Shown here one piece after another: positions 32,882-41,451 of a stretch of 64,000 nt of DNA; within the stretch, counting starts at the first letter, position 1, and each line of letters begins with the position of its first letter. The notes under the pieces were generated by a model. The model ran no database searches. It saw nothing but the letters and a program-made list of their open reading frames with translations, and was not told the origin of the DNA. The DNA is taken from the NCBI GenBank assembly GCA_964611335.1, contig CAZSXR010000002.1, forward strand, positions 620,001 to 684,000, in the 5' to 3' direction. A program made the position numbers and the translations under genes. This stretch comes from BOG-1112 sp964611335. GTDB taxonomy: Bacteria; Bdellovibrionota_B; Oligoflexia; Oligoflexales; Bog-1112.

Positions 32882-34645
32882 CTAATGCAGCCGTTCGAGC
32901 ACGCGCTCGAGTGCTTCGAGGTGCACAATAAGATCCATATTTTTTTTTCTTTCTTGAGTAATTTTTCTAACTGCATGCATAACAGTAGTGTGATCTTTTC
33001 CACCAAATTTTTCACCTATTTCAGGAAATGAAGTTTTAGTAAATTTACGGGAAAGATACATGGCTATTTGTCTTGGTAAAGTTAAGGCCTTGTGTCTGCG
33101 TTTAGATTTTAGTTCTGAAGTTTTAATCTGAAAATGTTCAGCAACTATTTTTTGCACGGCATCGATGAGCATGTGAGGTTTGGATGATTCTTCAGAAAGC
33201 ATGTTGCTAAAGGTTTCTACGGCTAACACTTTATCGAGAGGTCTTCCATGCAAAGCTGCAAAAGCAGCAAGTCTATGTAAAGCCCCTTCAAGTTCTCTCA
33301 CATTGCGTTTTACAAGATTTGCAATATATTCTGCGACATCCATGCTTAATTGTATTTCGAGTTGTTCTGCTTTTGAAAATAAAATTGCAATGCGATGCTC
33401 TATATCTGGTGGTTGTATATCTGCAATAAGCCCCCATTGAAATCTATTGCGTAATCTTTCTTCAATGTCAGGAATGTCCTGTGGAAAAAGGTCTGATGTT
33501 ATGATGATCTGTTTTTTTGCTTCATATAGAGTATTAAAAGTGTGAAAAAATTCTTCTTGAGTTGCAGCTTTATTTCCCGAGATAAATTGTATATCGTCCA
33601 TCAGAAATAAATCACAGTGACGGTATTTTTGTCTGAAATCAATAATTTTATTATGTCGTAAGCAATAGATGAGTTCGTTCATAAAACGTTCGCTGCTAAT
33701 ATATGCGATCGTTGCGTTTGGATTTGTTTTTAAGATATGGTTTCCGACTGCATGAAGGAGATGGGTTTTCCCCAATCCTGTTGCTCCATAGATAAAAAGC
33801 GGGTTGTATGTTTTTCCGGGATTTTCCGCTACATTGTAGCAAGCAGCTAGTGCAAACTGATTTGATGGTCCTCGTACAAATGTTTCGAAAGTGTAATTAG
33901 GATTAAGTTTTGTTTTTCTTGAAAGAGTATGTGAGAAAAGAGTTTCTGATCCTAGTTTACTAACAGAGGATGAGTCGGTTTCAGTTGTATTGATAGATTC
34001 AATTTTTCCCCATCCAACGATCTCTTCTTGAAGTTCAGCTTGTTCCTTTTCAATCAACGAACAGCTGTCAGAGTGCTCGTTTAAAATTTCAGACCTTTGA
34101 GGAAGTTGATGGTTTTCCACACCGAAAGAAGGTTGATTGAAATTTAAGGGAAGTCCCGAGTTTGTATATTCTTTGTTGTCTGAGAGAACTTTTGATTCAC
34201 ACTTTTTTTGCACTTTTATTTTTTTAACTTTGAGAGAATTTTTTTCTTTCAAAGTTGAATCTTTCGAACCTGATGACACATTCTTATCAAGGTCTATCAC
34301 AGTAGAAATATGCTCAAAACCCAGCTTGTTTTTACAACGTTCAATAAGTTCAAGATATTCACTAAGAATAACTTGATAAAATTGTATAGAGGGGACTATT
34401 AAAATAAGCTCATCTTCAGTTGAAGAGTGTGTATAGATGGGAAAAATCCATTTTTTATAAGTTTCTTCACCTAACTGAGAGTGAAGCTCTTCACAAATGT
34501 AGCCCCAAATTTTTTTTGCTTCGAGGGAATGAGCACAAGATTTATCAGGCTGTCTAGAGGGATGTGATTGATTTTGATTTTCAGAAGGGAATAATTCTCT
34601 CATGGTAAAACTGTCAGCACGACGATAGAATATCGTCATCAGCAC
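32882..34645 (-). CDS. dnaA: Chromosomal replication initiator DnaA
   Basis: AAA+ initiator that binds the boxes next to its own gene. Domain I (about residues 45-120; IWGYICEELHSQLGEETYKKWIFP) is followed by an unusually long polar linker (roughly 120-240). Domain III carries Walker A GATGLGKTHL and Walker B LFLMDDIQF, and domain IV ends with the DNA-binding signature GGKDHTTVMHAVRKI. At 587 residues it is longer than the usual ~450 because of the linker. The start is uncertain: GTG 34645, ATG 34639 or ATG 34603; none has a strong Shine-Dalgarno. Confidence 0.95.
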   Translation of the reverse strand: MLMTIFYRRADSFTMRELFPSENQNQSHPSRQPDKSCAHSLEAKKIWGYICEELHSQLGEETYKKWIFPIYTHSSTEDELILIVPSIQFYQVILSEYLELIERCKNKLGFEHISTVIDLDKNVSSGSKDSTLKEKNSLKVKKIKVQKKCESKVLSDNKEYTNSGLPLNFNQPSFGVENHQLPQRSEILNEHSDSCSLIEKEQAELQEEIVGWGKIESINTTETDSSSVSKLGSETLFSHTLSRKTKLNPNYTFETFVRGPSNQFALAACYNVAENPGKTYNPLFIYGATGLGKTHLLHAVGNHILKTNPNATIAYISSERFMNELIYCLRHNKIIDFRQKYRHCDLFLMDDIQFISGNKAATQEEFFHTFNTLYEAKKQIIITSDLFPQDIPDIEERLRNRFQWGLIADIQPPDIEHRIAILFSKAEQLEIQLSMDVAEYIANLVKRNVRELEGALHRLAAFAALHGRPLDKVLAVETFSNMLSEESSKPHMLIDAVQKIVAEHFQIKTSELKSKRRHKALTLPRQIAMYLSRKFTKTSFPEIGEKFGGKDHTTVMHAVRKITQERKKNMDLIVHLEALERVLERLH

Positions 34646-34758
34646 GCTCTATTCTTGTTGTTGGTGTTATTGAAATTTACGTCAGAGAAACTCTTATTGA
34701 ATTCAAAGGTAACATAGGGCAACTCAGGGAACAAGGAAGAAAGATTGGAGAGATCTAT

Positions 34759-34989
34759 ATGAATTTTCAAGGATTGAAAGCCTTTGGATATTTCATGGCA
34801 GCTAATTGTCAAGCGATTCTCTTTATTGGAATTGCATTTGAGCTTGTTTCCTACTTGGAAGAACACTATCCTAAAGCGTTTCCATGGCCTTATCTGGTGT
34901 GGCCATCCTGTGTTTTTGTTATAGGTCATTTTTATTATTTGATGGGGCGTCAAATATTAAAAGCAGATCGTAAGAGAAAGTACAAGTAG
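34759..34989 (+). CDS. AtpZ/AtpI-like small membrane protein
   Basis: A 76-residue protein with two membrane helices (FMAANCQAILFIGIAFELVSYL and YLVWPSCVFVIGHFYYLMG) and a basic tail. AtpZ and AtpI-type proteins of this size usually open ATP synthase operons and help assemble the c-ring or take up Mg2+. It has GGAG eight bases before the ATG, is divergent from dnaA, and overlaps the next gene by one base. Named from position and shape; sequence identity is weak. Confidence 0.55.
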   Translation: MNFQGLKAFGYFMAANCQAILFIGIAFELVSYLEEHYPKAFPWPYLVWPSCVFVIGHFYYLMGRQILKADRKRKYK

Positions 34990-35366
34990 TGTCACGAATC
35001 TATCTGCGCCGAAGTCTTGAATTCATTTTACTAAATCTTGTTTTATTTCTTTTTTGTTTAATACAGGGAATTCATTCTTTTTCAGCTGTATGTTTTGGAT
35101 CTCTTATTTTGAATCTTAATATACTTTTAAGCGCCTTTCTTTTTTATCGCACATCGAATCATAGAACGTTTAAAAACTCTCTGTCCCACCGCCTCGCTCT
35201 TTTGCTTGCAATCTCTATCAAGGGGATTAACCTTTTGTTTCTTACATACCTTGGCATTGTCTTTCTAAGGTTTGGCGGATATTCGATTCTCTTAGGAGCT
35301 TTTGGTGCTTTAGTCGTTCATGTTTTGATCTTATTCGCTCTTTTACGAAGGGGTGTAACTTTATGA
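34989..35366 (+). CDS. ATP synthase I (AtpI)-like membrane protein
   Basis: The 125-residue protein has four hydrophobic helices and a basic loop, the shape of the AtpI chaperone that assists c-ring assembly. It starts at GTG 34989, sharing the last base of the upstream TAG, and overlaps atpB by four bases, so it is translationally coupled on both sides. Assignment rests on topology and operon position. Confidence 0.55.
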   Translation: MSRIYLRRSLEFILLNLVLFLFCLIQGIHSFSAVCFGSLILNLNILLSAFLFYRTSNHRTFKNSLSHRLALLLAISIKGINLLFLTYLGIVFLRFGGYSILLGAFGALVVHVLILFALLRRGVTL

Positions 35367-36139
35367 ATTTATTTAAAAAAATACCTTTTTTTGCTGCGTT
35401 CTTGTTGGCCGGCGATGTTTTTGCTAAAACCGAAACTGTGCATTTAGACGGGTATAAACGCCTAATTGAGAGTCTGGGGATTGATGAGAAATTTGCACCG
35501 CTATGCTCATCTTTTTTGGTGCTTTTTATAAGTTTGCTTGTCGGGGTGTCTTTCAAAAAATCGGTAGACCAAAGCCTAGAAAACAACGCTCTTTCCCCAT
35601 GTGGAAAATTCAGTTTAAGAACCCTTGTAGAGATGCTTTTAGCTTTTGTAGATTCCATAACACGTGAGCAATGTGGCAAATATTACAAGATGTTTTTGCC
35701 ATTACTTACATCGATTTTTTTATTTATCTTGGTCAGCAATTTATCGGGACTCATTCCAGGGTTGCCGCCGTTTACTGAAAATTTCAGTGCGAATTTGGTC
35801 ATCGGTCTTACAGTTTTTCTTTGCTACAACTTTGCCGGAATATATGAGCACAGAGGTTCGTATATAAAACAATTTTCAGGACCCTTCTTGGTTCTTGCTC
35901 CCTTGTTTCTGGTTTTAGAAACAATAAGTCACCTCGCTCGACCCTTGTCTTTATCTTTTCGTTTGACAGCAAACATCTATGGGGACCATCTATTGCTTGG
36001 AATTTTTTCAGGATTGGTTCCTTTTCTTCTCCCATCTTTTCTTATGTTTTTTGGATTACTTGTTGCCGTTATTCAAAGTTTTGTGTTTACGATGCTAACG
36101 GGGATATATGTAAATATGGCAATTGCTCATGAACATTGA
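35363..36139 (+). CDS. atpB: ATP synthase subunit a (AtpB)
   Basis: Stator subunit that forms the proton half-channels. The 258-residue protein has five to six helices and the essential Arg in the motif ISHLARPLSLSFRLTANIYGDH, with the C-terminal helix VIQSFVFTMLTGIYVNMA. The first ~22 residues (IPFFAAFLLAGDVFA) look like a cleavable signal peptide. It overlaps atpI by four bases. A gap of 19 bases precedes atpE. Confidence 0.95.
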   Translation: MNLFKKIPFFAAFLLAGDVFAKTETVHLDGYKRLIESLGIDEKFAPLCSSFLVLFISLLVGVSFKKSVDQSLENNALSPCGKFSLRTLVEMLLAFVDSITREQCGKYYKMFLPLLTSIFLFILVSNLSGLIPGLPPFTENFSANLVIGLTVFLCYNFAGIYEHRGSYIKQFSGPFLVLAPLFLVLETISHLARPLSLSFRLTANIYGDHLLLGIFSGLVPFLLPSFLMFFGLLVAVIQSFVFTMLTGIYVNMAIAHEH

Positions 36140-36158
36140 TTTTATAGTGAGGTTTCGG

Positions 36159-36479
36159 ATGAAAAAGAAAAATACTCTTTTAAACAGTGCGCTTGTGTTG
36201 GGTCCTCTTTGTTCAAGCTCCTTGGCACTTGCTGCCGCAGAAGAAGTTGCATCAGGCTCACCCAGTTGGGCAAAATTTTTGGGAGCAGCTATTGCAATCG
36301 GCCTAGGAACTGCGGGAGCTGCTACTGCGCAAGGAAATGCAGCAAAAGCAGCGTTGGAGGGTATTGCTCGTAACCCAATGTCTCGTGGGGATGTTTTTGT
36401 TCCACTGATTATTTCACTCGCTTTTATGGAGTTTCAGGCTCTTTTAAGTTTTATTGTCGCCCTTATGTTGGTTGGCTAG
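36159..36479 (+). CDS. atpE: ATP synthase subunit c (AtpE)
   Basis: Rotor ring subunit. The 106-residue protein has an N-terminal segment (VLGPLCSSSLALAAA) resembling a signal peptide, then two helices. Helix 1 is GAAIAIGLGTAGAATAQGNA; the loop is LEGIARNP; helix 2 carries the ion-binding Glu91 in AFMEFQALLSF. Gln58 is present, but Glu91 is followed by Phe rather than Ser/Thr, which argues for H+ over Na+. ATG 36159 has GAGG six bases upstream; an upstream ATG at 36123 lacks this and overlaps atpB. Confidence 0.93.
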   Translation: MKKKNTLLNSALVLGPLCSSSLALAAAEEVASGSPSWAKFLGAAIAIGLGTAGAATAQGNAAKAALEGIARNPMSRGDVFVPLIISLAFMEFQALLSFIVALMLVG

Positions 36480-36529
36480 TTTTTACAATAGGAAGAGCAA
36501 ACTAAATTTGCTAGGCTTAATCCCTAATC

Positions 36530-36543
36530 GTTACACGTGTAAC
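36530..36543. promoter_or_regulatory. parS-like 14-bp palindrome upstream of parB
   Basis: GTTACACGTGTAAC is a perfect palindrome centred on CACGTG, the same core as the bacterial parS consensus (TGTTTCACGTGAAACA), but differs in the flanks. It lies 37 bases before the chosen parB start. It is either a diverged centromere site or an autoregulatory operator. Confidence 0.5.
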
Positions 36544-36579
36544 TTTCGGGAGCGTGTGATTTTTGATCATGGATTTAAA

Positions 36580-37401
36580 ATGCTTAGCGAACAAAGTGCC
36601 GAATTTTTAAACCTTCCCATCGAGAGTATAGAGCCCAATCCTTGGCAACCTCGAAAAGATTTTGATCCTAAGGGGTTACAAGATCTTGCTTCGAGTCTTT
36701 TGCAGGACGGTATTCTTCAGCCGCTCGTTGTTTCGCGTCATCCTTTTATTTCAAATCGTTATTTTGTTATTGCGGGGGAGAGGCGGCTTCGCGCGGCGAA
36801 ATTAGCGGGTCTTAAAAGTGTTCCTGCAAACCTTAAAGTTTTTGATATGGAAAGAGACGATCAACTGAGGGTCGCGCTCATTGAAAACATTCAGAGAAGC
36901 AATTTGAATGTTATTGAAGAGGGAAAAGCCTACAGGTGTTTGATTGAGCGATTTCAATATACACATGAAGAATGTGCAAAAAAATTAGGCAAAGATCGCG
37001 TTACGATTACGAATGCGTTGAGAATTTTGCTTCTACCTGATGAGGTTCAAGAAGATCTTGTTTCGCATCGAATGAGTGCTGGTCATGCAAGGGCCTTATC
37101 TAGTTTAGGTGGAGACACAGCAAAAATTTTGCATGCACGTGCTTTGATTCTGAAAAAAGAATTAAGTGTGCGGGAAACAGAAAGTTTATGTAAGGCGTTA
37201 AAGCTTGAAGAGACTCAAAAATCTCGAAAAAAAAATAATCCAGATCTTCAGTATATCCAAGAATCTTTAGAATCGATGCTGTCGGTGCGAGTGAATATAA
37301 AAGGTTCAGCAATACGGGGGCGCATAGAGTTAGGTTATTCTTCGAAGGCAGAGCTTGAGAAAATTTTGGAGATCCTTAAATTTCATTCAGCAGCCCATTA
37401 A
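36580..37401 (+). CDS. parB: Chromosome partitioning protein ParB
   Basis: CTP-dependent clamp that loads at parS and segregates origins. The 273-residue protein has the CTP/arginine box IAGERRLRAAKLAGL, ALIENIQRSNLNVIEEGKAY, and a helix-turn-helix (THEECAKKLGKDRVTITNALRILLLP), then the C-terminal dimer domain. It starts at ATG 36580 by alignment (FLNLPIESIEPNPWQPRKDF); earlier in-frame codons give a poorly conserved extension. parB inside the ATP synthase operon is known in delta-group bacteria, usually with parA beside it. No parA is seen here. Confidence 0.93.
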   Translation: MLSEQSAEFLNLPIESIEPNPWQPRKDFDPKGLQDLASSLLQDGILQPLVVSRHPFISNRYFVIAGERRLRAAKLAGLKSVPANLKVFDMERDDQLRVALIENIQRSNLNVIEEGKAYRCLIERFQYTHEECAKKLGKDRVTITNALRILLLPDEVQEDLVSHRMSAGHARALSSLGGDTAKILHARALILKKELSVRETESLCKALKLEETQKSRKKNNPDLQYIQESLESMLSVRVNIKGSAIRGRIELGYSSKAELEKILEILKFHSAAH

Positions 37402-37500
37402 ACTCACCTTGTCTACTCCATCTTTTTCCTATATCAATTTCTGTGCCCCATTTGCCTGCGCGTCGTTAGAAACGTTATTAAACGAGCGAAGAGGTTTGCC

Positions 37501-37932
37501 TTGTCAGAATTAAGTTTGATTCCTAATCCGCAATTAATGCTTGTTCAAGCTGTTGTTTTTATGTCGCAGATTTACGTTGTGAATCGGTTTCTTGTCGTGC
37601 CTTTCTCGAAATTGAAGGGTTTGCGAGAAACTGCAACGGTTGGTGCAGACACGAAAGTTGAAGAGCTAAAAAATGAGATTCGAGCGTTAACTCAACAGAT
37701 TGAGACCCGCCTATCTGAAACCAGCGAGCAAATAAAGAGTTCCAAAGAAAGTGTTCGTATGGAAGCTAAAAAGAAACGAGAGCAATATTTGATACAAGCT
37801 CAAAAAGATGTCGTTGAAATGGCAAATTCAACCAGGCAGGAAGTCTTATTAAATTTGCAGGAAGAAATAAAAAAAATAGATACCCTTGCGAGTAAATATG
37901 CGGATGCTTTGTATACAAAGATTTCTGGATAA
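37501..37932 (+). CDS. ATP synthase subunit b' (AtpF-like)
   Basis: Peripheral stalk subunit. The 143-residue protein has an N-terminal membrane helix (QLMLVQAVVFMSQIYVVNRFLVVP) and a long charged coiled coil. Together with the next gene it makes the heterodimeric b/b' stalk seen in photosynthetic and delta-group bacteria. The start is TTG 37501 with GAGG six bases upstream. A 99-base gap separates it from parB, possibly holding an extra promoter, though none is clear. Confidence 0.85.
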   Translation: MSELSLIPNPQLMLVQAVVFMSQIYVVNRFLVVPFSKLKGLRETATVGADTKVEELKNEIRALTQQIETRLSETSEQIKSSKESVRMEAKKKREQYLIQAQKDVVEMANSTRQEVLLNLQEEIKKIDTLASKYADALYTKISG

Positions 37933-37971
37933 TAAAGCGCCCAGAACCCAGATAGGGAGGAGGCTTTCTCT

Positions 37972-38487
37972 ATGACAGAGTCGTTTCATTGGTTTGTGGA
38001 ATATCTTGTTCCTTATTTAAATTTCATAATTTTTCTGTGTATTTTGGTGTTTTTTGCCAGAAAGCCAATCTCTCAGCTCGTTGTGAAGAGAAAAATGGAG
38101 TTTGATTCTCATTTCAAGTCTGCAAATGAGAGTTTGCTTCATGTCAAACAACAGTTTGAGGAACTTCAAAATCGGAATCGTTTGCTTGAGAGTGAGATAG
38201 CACAAATGAAAGAAAGGGCTATTCAAGACGCTCAGAATGAGGCGAATCGTATTATTGAAGATGGGAAAAGACTAGCTCAACAGATTTTAGAAGATGCAAA
38301 AAGAATGCAAAAAGCAGAGTTTTATCATGCACAAAAAGAGCTCGAAAATCAGGTTTTAAATTTGGTTAAGTCTACACTCATTAAAAAATTTGAAAATGAG
38401 TTTGATGAAGCTAAAGACCAAAAATTTGTGGGGGATCGATTGAAAGAAATGAGTGCATTAAATAAGACCTCTCTAGTGGGAGGATAG
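37972..38487 (+). CDS. atpF: ATP synthase subunit b (AtpF)
   Basis: Second stalk subunit. The 171-residue protein has one N-terminal helix (VPYLNFIIFLCILVFFARKPI) followed by a helical charged stalk rich in Glu, Lys and Arg. A very strong GGGAGGAGG precedes its ATG. It is two bases from atpH. Confidence 0.9.
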   Translation: MTESFHWFVEYLVPYLNFIIFLCILVFFARKPISQLVVKRKMEFDSHFKSANESLLHVKQQFEELQNRNRLLESEIAQMKERAIQDAQNEANRIIEDGKRLAQQILEDAKRMQKAEFYHAQKELENQVLNLVKSTLIKKFENEFDEAKDQKFVGDRLKEMSALNKTSLVGG

Positions 38488-38489
38488 GT

Positions 38490-39026
38490 ATGTCCAAGGG
38501 AGTCAGTTTAATTGCTATTCGTTATGCGAGATCCTTAGTTGCTCTTGATGAAAAAAGGGGAGCAGAGGAGCGTGTATCTTCCTACCAAAATATATTCAAA
38601 TCTATCGAAGAACTTTTTGCGATTCGAGAAGCGATTCAGATCTTGAAAAGTCCTGTAATGCCAAAAGATTTAAAATTTAATCTTTTGAATTTGGCGTTTG
38701 GGGGTAATGTAGATGAGATCTTTAAGAATTTTGTGAATAACCTGATAGAGGCCAACAGAATTATACTTCTTCCAGAGATTGGGAAGGCTTATGAATCAAT
38801 TCTGATGGAAAAAAGAAATGAACAAAAAGCAAAGGTGTTGTCAGCAAGAGTTCTCTCTGATGACCATGTAAACAAGATTGAAAAAACCTTAGGAAATATC
38901 TTTCACAAGAAAATTATTTTGACGAACGAGATTGATAAGAAATTATTGGGTGGCTTTGTAGTTAAAATCGAAAATTATATTTTGGATTATAGCTTGTTGT
39001 CGTTTGTAAAAGCATTCTCTGAGTGA
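38490..39026 (+). CDS. atpH: ATP synthase subunit delta (AtpH)
   Basis: Links the stalk to F1. The 178-residue protein has the family form: IAIRYARSLVALDE at the start (family A-x-R-YA-x-AL), and a C-terminal domain with ARVLSDDHVNKIEKTL and DKKLLGGFVVKIENYILDYSL (family GG-x-x-x-x-x-x-x-x-D-x-S). Spacing on both sides is operon-like. Confidence 0.92.
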   Translation: MSKGVSLIAIRYARSLVALDEKRGAEERVSSYQNIFKSIEELFAIREAIQILKSPVMPKDLKFNLLNLAFGGNVDEIFKNFVNNLIEANRIILLPEIGKAYESILMEKRNEQKAKVLSARVLSDDHVNKIEKTLGNIFHKKIILTNEIDKKLLGGFVVKIENYILDYSLLSFVKAFSE

Positions 39027-39055
39027 GTCAGTCTGAGAAAAGATAGGGATTCGAA

Positions 39056-40564
39056 ATGGAAAAAATTCGGGTTGAAGAAGTAAGTAGAATTATAAGTGAA
39101 AAGATTAAGAATTTTGGGAAGAAAACGGAACTTGAAGAGACCGGCACTGTTCTTACAGTAGGGGATGGTATCGTTCGAGTTTATGGACTTGAAAAAGTCA
39201 TGTCTGGAGAATTAGTCGAGTTTGCTGGTGGAGAGAAAGGGGTTGTTCTTAACCTAGAAGAAGACAATGTTGGTGTGTGCGTTTTAGGATCCTGTCAGAA
39301 CATTTTTGAAGGGGACTCGGTTCGCCGACTTCAAGAGATTAACTCTGTTCCTGTCGGGGAGGCTTTGCTGGGGCGTGTTGTAAACGCTCGTGGGGAGCCT
39401 ATAGATGGAAAAGGGCCTATAGCAGGCACAAAGATTCAGGTTGTTGAGCAGAAAGCTCCAGGAATTGTGTCTCGAAAACCTGTTCAAGAACCTCTTCAAA
39501 CAGGGATCAAGTGTATTGACACGATGACTCCGATTGGGAAGGGTCAAAGAGAGCTGATCATTGGAGATCGTCAGACTGGAAAAACTGCGATTGCGATTGA
39601 CACAATCATCAACCAAAAGGGCAAGGGTGTTATTTGTGTATATGTTGCAATTGGTCAGAAAGCTTCTACTGTTGCTCAAATTGTAAATCATCTTCAGCAT
39701 GCTGGTGCAATGGAATATTGCATAGTTGTTGCTGCAACCGCTTTAGATCCTGCACCAGAACAGTTTTTAGCACCTTATACAGGTTGCCGAATGGCAGAAT
39801 TTTTTCGAGATAGTGGACGGGATGCATGCATTGTTTACGATGATCTTTCTAAACAGGCTGTAGCGTATCGCGAACTTTCTTTGCTTCTACGAAGGCCTCC
39901 TGGTCGAGAAGCATACCCTGGAGATATTTTTTATCTACATAGTCGTTTGTTGGAAAGGGCTTGTAAATTGAGCGATAAGTTGGGAGGAGGATCTTTAACG
40001 GCCTTTCCAATCATTGAAACTCAAGCAGGTGATATTTCTGCTTACATCCCTACAAACGTAATTTCTATTACAGATGGACAGATCTTTTTAGAGTCTGATT
40101 TATTTTTCGCAGGCATTCGTCCTGCAATGAACGTTGGTTTGTCTGTATCTAGGGTGGGTGGTGCCGCTCAAATTCCCACTATGAAGGGTGTTGCTGGTCG
40201 TCTGCGTTTGGAACTTGCTCAGTATAACGAATTGAAGGCATTCGCTCAGTTTGGTTCTGATTTGGATGAGGCAACCCAGAAAACCTTACGCAGAGGTGCC
40301 GTCCTTGTAGAGGTGTTAAAGCAGTTTCAATATGAACCTCTCGATGTAGCTTTTCAGGTTGCATCGATCTATGCAGCAACAAACGGTCACTTGGATGATA
40401 TGAAATTGGAAAATATCCGCGCTTGGGAGAAAGGTTTTTACAACTATTTGTCACAGAAATGTGCTTCCATGCTTCAGAAAATACAAAATAAATGCAAGAT
40501 GCAAGAAGTTGAAGAAGAGCTAAAAAAAGCAGTTTTATCCTACAAAAAGGAGTTTGTTAGCTAA
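39056..40564 (+). CDS. atpA: ATP synthase subunit alpha
   Basis: Non-catalytic nucleotide-binding subunit of F1. At 502 residues it has the usual length, with Walker A GDRQTGKTAIAID, VYVAIGQKASTVAQ, and the alpha signature PPGREAYPGDIFYLHSRLLERA. Its TAA overlaps the ATG of atpG as TAATG. Confidence 0.97.
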   Translation: MEKIRVEEVSRIISEKIKNFGKKTELEETGTVLTVGDGIVRVYGLEKVMSGELVEFAGGEKGVVLNLEEDNVGVCVLGSCQNIFEGDSVRRLQEINSVPVGEALLGRVVNARGEPIDGKGPIAGTKIQVVEQKAPGIVSRKPVQEPLQTGIKCIDTMTPIGKGQRELIIGDRQTGKTAIAIDTIINQKGKGVICVYVAIGQKASTVAQIVNHLQHAGAMEYCIVVAATALDPAPEQFLAPYTGCRMAEFFRDSGRDACIVYDDLSKQAVAYRELSLLLRRPPGREAYPGDIFYLHSRLLERACKLSDKLGGGSLTAFPIIETQAGDISAYIPTNVISITDGQIFLESDLFFAGIRPAMNVGLSVSRVGGAAQIPTMKGVAGRLRLELAQYNELKAFAQFGSDLDEATQKTLRRGAVLVEVLKQFQYEPLDVAFQVASIYAATNGHLDDMKLENIRAWEKGFYNYLSQKCASMLQKIQNKCKMQEVEEELKKAVLSYKKEFVS

Positions 40565-41430
40565 TGTCTGGCTTGAAAAATACAAAGCGAAGAATAGTTA
40601 GCGCAAAAAATACTCAAAAAGTAACACGAGCTATGAAGCTTGTGTCATCTGCAAAATTTGCCAGAGCTCATCATAATGTTACAAGAGCGAAACTTTTTGG
40701 AGATTCCTTTGATAAAATTCTTGTCAATCTCGAAACTTTTATAAAGAAGAATCTCGAGACTTTGAGTTTGGCACAAGAAAGAAAAGAAAAAAAAGTTCTT
40801 TTACTTGTGGTGACTTCCGATCGTGGTTTATGTGGTGCTCTCAATTCTAATATTCTCAAATCTTGTTATTCTTTTTTGGAAGATAAAAGTTCTAAAGGTA
40901 TTTCTGTCGAACTTTTACTATGGGGGAGAAAATCCCATATTTTGAGGAAGAAAAAGGTTGACTCCGTTCTTGATGCAACTCAGAAGGTTCTTGATAAGCC
41001 AAGTTATGTTTTATGCAAGCAAGAACTTCAGCGAATCTTCGAAAAGTTTAAAAACAAAGACTGGGATGCGGTGTATGTAGCTTATTCTCAGTTTAGAAAT
41101 GTGATCTCACAGCAGCCTAAAATCTCTCTGTTTTTACCTTATAAACCCGTCAAAGTGGAGGGTTTTCAAGCTGATCCGAATTTGATTTTGGAGCCAATGA
41201 GCTCAGACTTTTTAGAAGAGGTCATTGAAACGAAATTAGTAGATGTTTTGTTTCGGATCTTATTGGACAGTACTGCATCCGATCATGCGGCAAGAATGTC
41301 TGCAATGGATAGCGCAACAAGCAACGCTGATAAAGTTATCAGCGATCTCACTCTTGAGTATAACCGAGCGAGACAGGCAGCAATTACTAAAGAACTTATT
41401 GAAATAACAAGTGGAGCAGAAGCTCTGTAG
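40564..41430 (+). CDS. atpG: ATP synthase subunit gamma
   Basis: Central rotor shaft. The 288-residue protein has the N-terminal helix RRIVSAKNTQKVTRAMKLVSSAKF, LVVTSDRGLCGALNSN, and the C-terminal signature ARMSAMDSATSNADKVISDLTLEYNRARQAAITKELIEI. It starts on the atpA stop. Confidence 0.97.
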   Translation: MSGLKNTKRRIVSAKNTQKVTRAMKLVSSAKFARAHHNVTRAKLFGDSFDKILVNLETFIKKNLETLSLAQERKEKKVLLLVVTSDRGLCGALNSNILKSCYSFLEDKSSKGISVELLLWGRKSHILRKKKVDSVLDATQKVLDKPSYVLCKQELQRIFEKFKNKDWDAVYVAYSQFRNVISQQPKISLFLPYKPVKVEGFQADPNLILEPMSSDFLEEVIETKLVDVLFRILLDSTASDHAARMSAMDSATSNADKVISDLTLEYNRARQAAITKELIEITSGAEAL

Positions 41431-41451
41431 ATAATTAAGGGGTAAATACGA

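Noticed and set aside
32623..33031. Small frames on both strands across the origin
   Set aside because: They are translations of the repeated DnaA boxes.
34639..34953. 104-codon minus-strand frame upstream of dnaA
   Set aside because: It is antisense to the atpZ-like gene, has no ribosome site and no recognisable features.
35659..35676. Other CACGTG hexamers (for example in atpB, atpD and rsmH) as parS sites
   Set aside because: They lie in coding sequence and lack palindromic flanks beyond the hexamer.
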